Origin: Dicaeum eximium
Taxonomy: Eukaryota > Chordata > Aves > Passeriformes > Dicaeidae
DNA length: 64,000 nucleotides
Assembly: GCA_013396995.1 (NCBI GenBank)
Contig: VWZP01010350.1
Coordinates: 430,806 to 494,805, forward strand
Reading direction: 5' to 3'
This document shows positions 50,501 to 61,600 of this stretch, one piece after another. Position 1 is the first letter of the stretch. Every line of letters starts with the position of its first letter. A model generated the notes under the pieces. That model was not told the DNA's origin and searched no databases. It worked only from the letters and a program-made list of their open reading frames with translations. Both the position numbers and the translations under genes were made by a program.

Positions 50501-52357
50501 AGAATCAACATTTAGAACTGAGGAAACAGGAACAGAAAAGGCTCATCTGTTCACAGTCCAAATCTTTGCAGCAGCCCAAGGTAGCAGGGGAGAGAGTGTG
50601 TTAAGTCCTCTGCGCCAGCTCCCTCTGCAGGGGTCTGGCTGCAATTCTGGCCAGCAGGTTTCACCCTTGGAGCTTATAATTGCTCGTAATTCCCGTGCCT
50701 GAGTGGGAAACAAATGCACAAGAGAGCAGATCACTTCTAATGTCTGGAAAATAAATCTAAGACAAATCTCTTATTTTGGGGGTTTTTCTCCTTAACCCAA
50801 TTACATTATCTGAACTCAAGTGCCTGCATTTTTAGTGTCTAACTGGCAGCAGTTTGGAACCTTGCCATAAGGAAGACCCTGAACTTTAAGAAGTATCTGC
50901 ACTCTGAAACAGTTTGGTGGTTCGACCGTGGCATGAGTAGTTTGTGAATGAATAAGATAAGCTACCTTCACCAGCACCCCTGAAAATCAGTTGTTCCCCC
51001 TTTCAGTTCATGGCACAAGCCTGGTGAGACACACCTAACATGCTTAGATGCCTTCCTGCTTCTTCCAGACCTGCCTTTAAATCATGAGAGACACTAGAAA
51101 AGGCACCAGAACAGGAGCTGAATGAAAGTTTTGTATCATGAGTCCTGGATATTGGCATTCCTTGGACTTTTTCTCCTGGTTTCCAGGTTTTCATAAAAGA
51201 CAACAGACTTCTTGGTTGCGAAGATCATATAAACTCCTAGAAATTGCCAGGAACAAGCAGATGGGGACAAAACCACATAACATGTCTACTGGTAAGCTAC
51301 AGACCACAGTCTGGAGAATTCAAAAAGCATCAATTACTCCTGACTTTGAAAGATTCTTTGAAAGGCATTTCTGATTCCATCCCACACCAGCCCTAAGGGA
51401 AGAAACAACCCTCTAATTCTGCTCTCAGCCCAGCATGGAAAGCAAAGGACTGCTTCAGCTGCACTATCCAGCACAGAAAAGAAAAGGAGAAAAAGCACAA
51501 TTTAAACCAGGGTGGGATCAGGGAAGGATACTGCAGCCAAATCAAACACTTTCCAAATGCTGGAAAAGAGCACAATCCTAAATACAAATGAACCCTGCTG
51601 GGTTTATGATCTGCACAATGAACTTTACCAAGGTATCAGTTCAATGCTACACCCTGTTTACAGATACAGCAGTCAAGCCTTTCAGGGGCTATGATAATAC
51701 TAGGTAAATACATGCTAGTAATGACTTCTTCTCAAGGATTAAGTTGTAGCAGTTTGGAGCTGAACATCAGAGATTCTTGTTTGTGTTTCCTAGTTTCTCA
51801 TTTTCTGTACCCAATGAATATTTTCTGAAGACAGTAACTGGAAAGAATGGTCTTTTCGCTCAAGCATTTAAACAGTCAGTCCTCTAGTGAATAATAATCC
51901 CAAAGAAAAACAATACTAACCGGATGGACTGAACTCCGACCAACAGCTCCCCCTACCAGCCAATTCAAAGAGGATCAAGAGAAGCAAAAAATGAAGTTTA
52001 GGATTCAAATTAGGATTTCAGCACTGTGAACTAAAAGGTAAGTTGTCCAGTGGCAGAAGGAAAATTTTAATTCATGCATAGACTTTTTTGATGAAAAAGA
52101 ACTTTACACCACAGACTATGTTTCAATGGAGTGCATCTGACAAGTCACTGAAAAAATACTGGATTTATTTTTAACACAGTGTTTAAATCTAGAAGATAAA
52201 GGTTTTCTATTTTGTTTTATAATATGAGAGCTACATTTATTACAGCTGTGCTGGAAGGTAAGTCATCAGCTTCTGCAGCAGGAAATGGCATACATTTGGA
52301 GGGAGATGTTGACTGAGTTTACGGTGAGTATTGCAGATTCCCAGAAGCACTTGGGTT
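47567..52357. other. Non-coding AT-rich DNA, no gene recognised
   Basis: Unique sequence with one possible ancient repeat relic (47900-48110). A pyrimidine-rich stretch lies at 50211-50253, followed by complex sequence to about 50460 (see findings). No exon, CR1 copy or RNA gene was recognised. Confidence 0.62.
47900..48110 (+). repeat. Possible relic of an ancient amniote interspersed repeat
   Basis: In order, the words 'gaggggccccacctgagac', 'gataaaacagatgtaaaa', 'gaatgggagaagcag' and 'gaaacacagagatgagatg' resemble an old repeat common in turtles and crocodilians. In my memory it runs 'GAGGCCCCAACTGAGATC..GACAAGACAGACAAA..GGTGGGA..GAAAC..AGGCACAGAGAGGTGAAGTGACTTG'. The order is kept but identity is low. 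The match is from memory, so family and ends are uncertain. Confidence 0.35.
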
Positions 52358-52655
52358 CTAAGGGGCCTTGGGATACCTCCAGCCTAACCTTCTGCTCTGC
52401 CAGATCAACACTGAATTTGGATTATATTGTTTAGGGCTTAGTCCCATTGGGCACTGAAAAACTCCAAGGGCAGAGGCTCCATAACCTCTCTGAGTAATCT
52501 GTTTGCTTAGTTATCCTCATATAGATTTTTTCCCTTTTATTTTAAATTTATGACAATTGTTCTTTGTTATCTTGCTGGACATCTCCACAAAGATCCTAGC
52601 TCCACCTTCATGGCAACACCCTCTTTAGATGTATGAGAAGGCTGCTATTCCCACT
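52358..52655 (-). mobile_element. CR1 LINE 3' fragment
   Basis: The plus strand shows, in order, 'ccttgggatacctccagcct', 'ttagtcccattgggcactga', 'aaaactccaagggcagagg', 'cataacctctctgagtaat', 'atcctagctccaccttc' and 'gagaaggctgctattccca'. This is the reverse complement of the last 300 bases of a CR1 copy (typical: 'GAGGTCATCTAGTCCAACC', 'AAAACTCCAAGGATGGAGATTCCACAACCTCTCTGGG', 'GAAGGCTGCTATT'). The element is on the minus strand with its 3' end near 52358. It is old, with AT-rich substitutions. No continuous ORF2 frame remains. Confidence 0.85.
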
Positions 52656-52763
52656 TTCATTCCTACCTTTGTGAAATCCATTTAACTAAAAGTAAGTCTC
52701 AAGGGCAACTCACAATGGTTTTTTTTGGACACACAACACACACATTGTCTGCATTCAGCTACA

Positions 52764-52960
52764 CGCAGAGAGAGAACTCATTTATCACGCGGCTGTGTGA
52801 TCCATCACGTAGACATCTCCAGACGTCCGAGTTGGCTTACGCGTGTAACACAGCACATAGATAAATCTACCTGTCTTGTGCACACATATCTAGTCAGCAT
52901 ACCAACAGGGCATCTCACATTTTGTAAGCATTTCATCTGTGATTCGTGCAGCGATTTGCG
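52764..52960. promoter_or_regulatory. Local cluster of retained CpGs, candidate cis-element
   Basis: Eleven CpG dinucleotides lie within 197 bases, at 52764, 52788, 52790, 52808, 52824, 52828, 52840, 52842, 52945, 52952 and 52959, in DNA that elsewhere has long runs without CpG. They include palindromic words GACGTC (52822-52827), ACGCGT (52839-52844) and a CACGT core (52806-52810). It does not reach usual CpG-island length or GC content. Retained CpGs can mean an unmethylated or selected element, or a recent insertion. No promoter motif or exon was recognised. Confidence 0.35.
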
Positions 52961-53021
52961 GTTCTAAAACAGTTTTCAACATTCTGAGCAGCTTCAAAGA
53001 GCCATTTGCATTCCTTCCTTT

Positions 53022-53103
53022 AAAAAAACAAAACAACAAAAAACCACAAACACCAAAACCACAAAACAACAACAAAAAAAAAATCACCAAAGCCCAACAA
53101 AAC
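53022..53103. repeat. A/C-rich low-complexity tract, 82 bp
   Basis: Almost only A and C on the plus strand ('aaaaaaacaaaacaacaaa', 'accacaaacaccaaaacc', A10 and so on). It is a strand-asymmetric simple sequence that gives spurious K/N/Q/P frames on plus and F/V/L/W frames on minus. Confidence 0.92.
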
Positions 53104-55088
53104 ATTAAAATGTTTAATCAAAATGTTTTCCTCTGCTTTCCTCCAACTGTTTGCCTTATCCACCCACATATGGTTATATGCCCTGACTCTAAAGGATGTA
53201 TTAATAGTACAGTATAACAGCAGCAGGCCCAAAGCAAGAAATTTGCATCTGAAAATGTGAGATTCCCAAACTTCTCAGTGAAAGGTGCAAATAGGTATTT
53301 TGAATGCTTAAGAAGATTGCCTATGTTGATTCTAAAAGTTGTTATGTACTTATGAGTCAGAAATCTATTTTAGTTCCTTTAGGATTATGTTTATGACACT
53401 CTCTAAGCCTTACCTTTGAACTAAGGTACTTATACCTTATATAAGCACAAAAATAATACCTCTAATACCATTTAAAGCCTTCTAAAATGTTTATTGGTTT
53501 CCCTAATACTTGGTGAGTATATAAAATACTCAGTAGTGAAATGGAGTGATTTAAAGCTTTTAATAGCTCTCTAGAAGGGAAAAAAAAACTGTATGTAATT
53601 TGTTTGTTGCCTTTTCTCTTATAAAAAGCATTTCTATACCTAAAACTGGTGCTCCAAAACAACTCATAGATATACTGTATGTAAATTATGGAGTCACATT
53701 TACTGCCACATGCCATTTCTATACAGCACAGACTGACACAGAATTATAACCCTAAGGAAACCAGTTCCCATGTATGAGCAAAGCACTTCTGCCTTCACAA
53801 GCACAGCATGGAAAAAGCACAAGCAAAGTGTTTAACATGATCACAGAGAGCGTGAACAACTGAATACATCCCATTTTTTTTTCCCTAAATTGCAATATAT
53901 TGTAGCATATTCATGCTGGAATTCATTCAACTGGACATCAGAAACTTGCTCTAAGTGTAACTTCTTTCCTTCAACTTACACAACATTTTTGATTGATGCT
54001 ATGTGGCTAAAGCACATAAAAACCTCCAATTTTAAACGCAGTTAAAGAATAACCTTTTTCTCACTGACATAAGTGAATCACTGATAGGTGTTACAGTTCA
54101 GCTTTTCCAGGTACAAGAGACACTTGACAACAACTTACTGCAAATTGGTCAAATGCAGGGCCTCAAAAACCCATTTACTACTGTAAGAAACTTGATCAGT
54201 TCATTAGTTACTAACAATAAACCAAAAATATTCTACACAACTACAAATAGATATTTAATCATGTATCTGTGGATAGATGTTATTTAATCTATCTTTTAGG
54301 AAATTCCATCATAGGGACAAACAATTTTTTTCTATTCTAATTAGACATTCTTTTATCTTCTGATCATCTTGCTCTTAAAATCCTTCACCAAAAAGCAAAG
54401 TTCTCCACCTATGTTTGCATTATGTTGTATTTGCCTTTCACAAAATCCATGTAGAAATGAACTTTAAAAAAATAATATTCTTATATATGCATGTATTACT
54501 GTATGTGCACTTTATTTATATAAGAGTCCACACATTTATTCAGGCATCTCAGGAATGCTGTACAAAACCCTGTGTGCAGTCTCAAGCACCAAGTCTACAA
54601 GAAAGGAAATCTGTGTTTGCTTTCATAATAGTAAATCAACTTAACATGAGGGACAGAACAAAGTCCCTCATGTCTTTCTAGTCACCTGCTAGTTACTTTC
54701 ATATATTAAACATGCAGGAAATAAACTATCATTAGCCATAAGTTTTATTTGCAGTCCCTCTTTTCCAAACAGTAAATATGAAGCAGACACAGCACAAACA
54801 TTCAAAGCCCTGTGAAGAGCTGTCCCAGCCCACATGCTCAGTGGTTCATCAGCTGCCCCACAGAGCCTGACTTTGCCATTCCATGCACCTGGGAGCCTCA
54901 AGGTCCACAGCATCATGTGACCTGATGGAGTCCTCCTCTCCTGAGGATGGCTGAACACCAGTGAGACACTAGAAAGTGGTGAATGAATTCATTGTTTTGA
55001 TCTGCTTGTGTATGCATGACTTTTGTTTTACCTATTCAACTGTCTTCATCTCAAGCCACAAGTTTTCTCATTTTTATCCTTCTGATGT

Positions 55089-55580
55089 CCCCAGCACAGG
55101 AAGGACATTGGACTGTTGAAATGAGTCCAGAGAATGGCCAAAAAGTTGAATAGGTGGATGAAGCACCTCTCCTGTGAGGCAAGTCTCAGAGAACTGGGAT
55201 TGCTCAGCCTGGAAAAGAGAAGGCTTCAGGGTGACCTAACTGCAGCCTTCCAGTATCTGAAGAGAGCCTACAAAAAAGATGGAGAGGGACTATTTACAAG
55301 AGCATGTAATGACAGGACAATCAAATGGCTTCTAACTGAAAGAGAGTAGGTTTACATTAGATATTAGGAAGATATTTTCACTGTGAGAGTCATGAGGCAC
55401 TGGAACAGGTTGCCAAGAAAACTTGCAAATGCCCCATCCCTGGAAGTGCTCAAGACCAGGTTGGATGGGGCTCTGAGTAACCTGGTCTAGTGGAAAGTGT
55501 CCCTGTCCATGGCAGGGGGATTGGAACAAGGTGTTCTTTAAGGTCCCTTCCAACCCAAGCCACTACAATTCTGTGGTTCT
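55089..55580 (+). mobile_element. CR1 LINE, 5'-truncated, with intact 3' terminus
   Basis: The plus strand begins at 'cccagcacaggaaggacat' and runs through 'gagaactgggattgctcag', 'ctggaaaagagaaggcttc' and 'ccttccagtatctgaagaga'. It ends with the canonical CR1 3' end: 'ctttaaggtcccttccaacc', then 'caattctgtggttct' at 55580. It holds the last part of ORF2 and the whole 3' UTR. With the copy at 14533-15310 (minus strand) it shares the ORF2 end and the 'gccccatccctgg' and 'ggatggggctctga' words. The two form a same-family pair in inverted orientation about 40 kb apart. Confidence 0.95.
55119..55400 (+). pseudogene. CR1 ORF2 C-terminal remnant, frameshifted
   Basis: The frame with the methionine at 55134 reads through typical CR1 ORF2p C-terminal words: 'LRELGLLSLEKRRLQGDLT', 'AAFQYLKRAYKKDGEGLFTR' and 'ACNDRT'. 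After 'DRT' the reading frame breaks at about 55320, where CR1 normally continues 'RGNGFKLKEGRFRLDIR'. That part continues in another frame ('ggtttacattagatattagg'). The RT palm and endonuclease are absent. The internal methionine is not a biological start. Confidence 0.88.
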
Positions 55581-58490
55581 CTCCCTACCCCACTGTGGGG
55601 CGAGTGAGCAAACAGCTGTGTGGGGCTGTGCTGCTGGCTGGGGTTAAACTACAACAGATCTCATTCCATCCACAGGAGAGGTTTGTTTTGGTGACTTTCA
55701 CACCTGGACAGCATTAGGCACAGGTACAGGCAACACCTGGGTACTGCTCTACAATTGTGCAGTACTGACAGCCCTGAGGCTGCTGTGCCTTTCTGTGCCC
55801 TCTGCTCAGTCCCTGCTCACCACACCCAACAGATCCTTCTCAAAAGTGATTTCATTCTGCTAACACAATCATTAACTAATTTGAAATTAACTTCAAATGG
55901 TATGACCTCTTGTCCTGTTATAAAACAAACTAAAGTGAACATTCATGTTTTGTTGAAATACATTCTAGAAAATTTCACAAGAATAAGTGAACATGATTAG
56001 TCTAAGTCAACAATGGGGCAGTGTTTATATTGGCTGGACTATGAATAGTAAGGATAGGTGTCTATTCAATGCAAATATGTAAATGCAAATTCCCATGTCC
56101 TAAAGACACAGGAACTCCCCATCCAAGGTAATCAGTGAAGTCATCCACGCTGAGTGAGGGCGTAGCAAAGGCAGTGCAAGATAGCTGCTATAAACAGGCT
56201 TGATTTTATTAGTAAGCTAGCTTTCAACAGAACTATTTTCATGTACAGGAGGAATTTTAATAAGCAAGCATCATGGACTTAGCACTTTCTTCATATGCTA
56301 TTTGTGACAGAGACTTGGCATTTGTCACTAACATATTTACTATGATATCACAAATAAATGGACTAAAATAGAAAGCAAAAAAAACCTACTAAGTCTAAAT
56401 TTTACTCAAAATACAGGCCTTTATTTTAATGGTCAGGATTTCAGCTTCAATGTTTAATTGCCATGGGGAAAATCTAGACTAATAAACATTGAATTCAGTG
56501 CTATCTTAAAGATCTAATTTGGTATGCAGCAGCAGCTGAGAGAAGGATTTCAGTGCTAAGTGCTGCAGCACACAGACAGAATGGAGAAGAATTCTGCAGC
56601 ATGAAGTCTGCCAAAACCTTCCACTATTCTTTTAATTCTAAGGTTTTTGTTTATTATATCAGATTTGTAACTATTCAGAATGATTCTCATTCCAAGAATA
56701 AAAAAAGAAGATGCTAAGTGTTAATTTCCAGGAAGATTTTAAACTGAAAAATAAATTCCATTCCAAAATGTAGCCCAGTGAATCTCAATGGACAACAGTT
56801 ACAGTAATGTGTTAACAATTTTTGAAGTTTATTTGCAAGTTCTATAATCCTAAAATAAAAAATATTGTATTTCCTAACTTTCTCATCCAGAGATAATTTT
56901 CAAGGAACAGCTGAGGAATGTTAATGATCAATAAAAGAGATTAACTTCAACACTGCGAAGTTTGGGAGCAGTACCAAATACATCCCTTTCAGAGCTAACA
57001 TTGTGTTAGTGACCTGGATTATTGAAAAGTCATTTATGGCACTCTAGTTCTCTCTTAGTTTTCGCCTACCAGAGGTGTAGTGCCACATAAAATTGACATT
57101 TCAAATACTATAGCAGCAGTGTATTTCCTAAGCAATTATACAAGTCACTAACTTCCTCAAAGAAATAAAAAGCAAACAAAAACAATTGTATGACACATGA
57201 CAAAGATCCACGAAATTTTGTGAGAAATCTTGTTATCAAGTCTCTCAACAAGTACTGGCACCTGAGCACCCTGTAAAGCATCTGGTCCTGCCCTTCTAAT
57301 TCTCTTAAGCGGAAGTCCCCCATAAGCATCCAAATAAACCTAAAAATCCCCAAGTAGTACACCATTATACTTCCTGAACATACCTAGATATTAGCAGTGC
57401 TGCTGTTGGCTATTAGATTAACTAATCTTTATTACAGAAAACCATTCTGATTCTTTCTTAATACTTTTCCTCTGGCAAAAAGGAATGTAATTATTCCACA
57501 GTATAAGCCTTCCACTGCTGTTTATGCAGTTTAGTCATATATAAAGAGGGAGTTGATAAAAACCAGTTGGTTTTACTTTATGCTGTGCATAATATTACAT
57601 TTCAAGATCGGAAAAAATGTGAACATTTCAAAACCCACAGATTTTTTTATCAATTTTTTTTTTCAATTTATTTACTTATAACAAGGATTTGTAAGACCCT
57701 GACATGATTTTTAGAGTAGGTGCAGAACTCAGACATATTCTGCTCAATTTAACATTGAGCCCTAAAGAAAACCAGTTCTGAGTTCAAATGTAAGATGACA
57801 ATTCCACTGAACTTAACAGGATTGTGAGAAACTTATTGAAAAAGACAAATCATTGACTAGATTTTAACCAAATTTAAACTGTGAGTATTGCATTAACTAT
57901 AGAAATTAATTCTGCCATGTCTAGCTGAATTACAAATTACTACCTGCACTTCCAAATTCATTTTAGTATTGATAATAACCATTCAGAAATCCTTAATCCG
58001 CTGTAAAAATAATAATGTTATATCTGAAATGAAGAAAAAAAAAAAAGAAAAGGAAAGTGTGAGAAAAAGCAGATGATTACTATTTGGATTATACCTTTTA
58101 GGGTCCTGTGATAATGGTGCATAGACAGAGTTTCAGTTCTGAGCATGATCCTATTGATTCATACAGAAGTATTCATATTCTTAAGATTTTGTATATACTT
58201 GCACAAATTGCTGAAAACTGAACAGCAGAGATCTTAAATGATGCGGAAAACCAGCATCCTCCCTTCTAAGAAAGCAAACTAGGCAGATGCATATAATAAA
58301 CCTGTTCTCTTTTATTTGTTTGTTTACATGAATATGGTGAAAACAATCTTCAGAATCCAAATGGTCTCCTGAACACATTTCAGTTTTTATTTAGCTGTTT
58401 TTTTCACTCCCTATAACAAATTTTTCAGGTATTTTAATCCAAAATATATATTAAAAATACTCAGATATATAGCTTATATAAATTTTTAAA

Positions 58491-58504
58491 ATATATATAT
58501 ATAT
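58491..58504. repeat. (AT)7 microsatellite
   Basis: Seven AT units in a strongly AT-rich stretch (58441-58510). Confidence 0.9.
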
Positions 58505-58612
58505 CAATTTTAAGAAAACAAGGGTCATATTAGAATAGCACAACTGGCTGCAGAAAAAGAATTGAAATGTTACATGTAACTCAAAGAAATTCATCAGAGA
58601 CCATCTCTTACT

Positions 58613-58645
58613 GTAAGGAAGGGTAAGGAAAAGGAGGGTAAGGAA
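58613..58645. repeat. Short purine-rich tandem repeat (gtaaggaa x3)
   Basis: The word 'gtaaggaa' begins at 58613, 58623 and 58638, joined by purine-only spacers. It is a small G/A-rich array of irregular period (10 and 15). Confidence 0.9.
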
Positions 58646-61600
58646 AAGATCACATCCTAAATTGAAGATAGCTATTGGAAAAAGAGAAGCAGAGAGGCTA
58701 AGGTGAAATAATTTCACTCCACAGCTGTGAGCTGCTTGTGACTCAGAGACTCTTTGCTGTTTCTAATATAATCCTTTCTGTGCCTCGAGCTCCAGCAGGT
58801 CCCTGAGGCTTCACACTGCACTCTCCACTTCCCCACATACGTAGGTTCTGCAAGTGTTTGCACAGCAACACAATACCAGCATTAGCCCAATACAAAAACA
58901 TCCAAGTAGAAAAGTGTTTAAATCTTGGGCTGCATTAAATTAAATGTAATACAAGTAAATGTTTCAGTTAATAAAAAGTCTCTGTAATAACTGTTAATCA
59001 TTGGGCATTAAGATAACATTTATCATAATAATATTCATTACAATGAATAAGCTGATTTGTTAATAATGCATATGTCACATGCACTTCAACGGGATTCCTT
59101 CAGTCACCAGCACCACAGCCCTTATTTTCAAGTGCTTCCAAAAACATTAATGCACAATGTTAATCTGAAATCCATACCTCTGTTATTTTCATGAAGCAAC
59201 CGGCAAGGTTTGTTTAGGAAATTTCATGCCAAGCTTCAGAAGTGTGCTCTCTAACCTTCTTCAACACATAATTCAAGATAAACACTTTCTTCATGACAGA
59301 CGTTTCAAGAGATGAAGGAGTGGAACAAAGGCAGAGAGTGACATGAAGCACAAGTTCTGCACCATTAAGATGAATGGACAGATTAGCTGGAAAATCCATA
59401 ATGACACGTTGTGCTGGCTGAAGCAGTTCTGTTTATGTAATTACAGCTTTGTTTCTTAAACAAAAGGAAGCTCTGAACAAGGCCTTTGCCTCACTAGCCC
59501 TGCCCCAGCACCTCACCAGTGCTTCAGCATCCCCATCCATCAGTGCCAACCACTGCAATTCACCTGACATCTCATTAAAGGTTTTAATGCATCACCCACC
59601 ACAGGACTAGTGGTTTACTAGGCAAACCATTATGGGCTAAATACAATCTTTATGCAAAAGCAGCTTCAGGTATATTGCCAGCAAGTCTAGCAATGTACTC
59701 CCATCCAGCAGAGCTGACCCACATCTCTCAATACCCACAGAGTGCAAGACATCTTCTTCTGCCTGCCTTTAAAAAGAGCTCCATCCAGCCTATCTAAAAT
59801 GCAAAAACTAGGAGTGCAAGTCTTTCTGTGCTTCACTCTAAAAAGAAATATTAAAGCAACTCTGCATGCAAGAAAGTCTGCTGCAGCCCAGCCTGCCTTC
59901 TCAGTGTGTCTGCAGCAATATTGAAGACCACAATGCACATCTGTCTCCAGCCTAATGGTTACCTCTGTTTCTATTTCAAAGTCACATAATTTCCTTACAG
60001 CAAAATTAGCATTAGCTCATAATGAAAGCTAATATGTGCACAATATGTGCTGAAAATTATAGGCATGCTGGAGAAAATGCTTTAAAGCAACATATATTGA
60101 CCCTCTTATTCGTGTAGTTGCATGTGGTGATAAGTTTGCTACTTCTAGTCCTGAACTTCAGGAATCCATAGAGGATCAGATCCAAAATATCCCAAACAGT
60201 AACATTAATTTAAATTGCAGCAATCATATGATAGATTTTCAAGTCTGCTTCAGGAAGGTATTCCAGAGGCACAGCAAAACTTCTGAGCTCTGCAGTCACA
60301 GTTTGTGGAGATTATGTTGCTGTAGGAGTACTGGGTCAGGAAGAGACAGCGATTGCAGACACTCATGGCCAGGTTGGCATAAAAACTACTTAAGAGGTAA
60401 GGGGGTACACAGTACTTCAGGATATGGTTTCATAAGGATAATTCTTTTCCACAACATGGGAAATCCAATAATCAGTCATATCACAGATCAGAATATAAAT
60501 AACTAATGCTTTTCAAATTTCACATCTTCAAAGCAAGTTTTCCTGAACTCCCATACAGTCTAAGCAGCACCAGAGCTCACCAAGTGCTTTCCTTTGGGTA
60601 AGGATGCTGCAGGTGCACAAAAGCCAGTCTCTGTGTAAGCCACATCTTCTTGGGTCCAAGGTCTGCAGTGCTTCAGTTGCTCTTGATCCCTGGCCAGCCT
60701 GGGCAGAGCAGCACCCCAGTCACCTTTAGGATAGCTGTGCTCTGTACAGAACTAGGCTGTCCCAACAAAAATAAGTTTCCCTCAAAATGCAGACATAGCA
60801 GCTTTCTTGTCAAAGCATAGATGTCCCAGAAAAGTAGTACAGCTTCCAGATCCTGGCCAAGCTTCCCCTGAAAGCCCAGTTTAGCAGGAAGCAGAAGACC
60901 TAGATCCAGTTTGCTTCTCAGCTGGAGGAGGTCCCAAATGTAACTTCTGCTTTCTGACCTACTTGAATTCAGACAGTTTGAGAGTTTGGGTATCACAAGG
61001 TAACAAGGAAGCAAAAAATGGTACCTTGCTATGGCTGACTGGTGAGGGAAGATCTAGGCCCTGATGCCTAACCTCAAGATTATTTTATTTTTACTGTTTC
61101 ATAGGAAGTTCAAAAACTGTCACAGCCCTATAACAGGCTTTTCATTTTCTTTCTTTAAAAAAAAAATTGTAACACAGATTTAAAATCTTGTATCATACAT
61201 CTTTTGAACATTTGTTAGGATTTTGAGCAGGGAAACTTTGGTTGCTATAAAATCTCAACAGTTAAAGAAGGTGATAAATATAGCTTGCAATGTGATTATA
61301 CTGAAACAGTTTGTTCCAGTCATACAAGACTCTTGACTTGACATTCCAATTAAAAAAAGAAGCAACAGAAAAAATATTTCAGATACATACTTCAGTGTTG
61401 AAGTCAAGGAAGTATTAAATTTTCTTTTTCTAAGATGAAATAGCTGGAACAATTGACATTTTAGCTACAGCAGCTACTTCTACTTCCTACAATTTCCCTT
61501 TATTTCTAGATTAAATTAGATAAAACAGAGTTTTATCTAATGAGTTTTAATTGAAAGCAAAACATGCATGAAAGCAAACTCTGTCATTTCAATTACTAGA

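Larger units (their letters stand above)
52656..55088. other. Non-coding DNA, no gene recognised
   Basis: Contains the CpG cluster at 52764-52960 and the A/C-rich tract at 53022-53103 (listed separately), otherwise unique AT-rich sequence. The section 54780-54960 is GC-richer but unrecognised. Confidence 0.6.

Noticed and set aside
50457..50702. 81-codon plus frame after the pyrimidine tract, considered as an exon
   Set aside because: No acceptor or donor pair bounding it could be supported, and the translation resembles nothing known.
385..61168. Identical 24-base words at 385-408 and 61145-61168 (T/C run followed by A10)
   Set aside because: Low-complexity T-run/A-run sequence that easily recurs by chance; the flanks are not similar.
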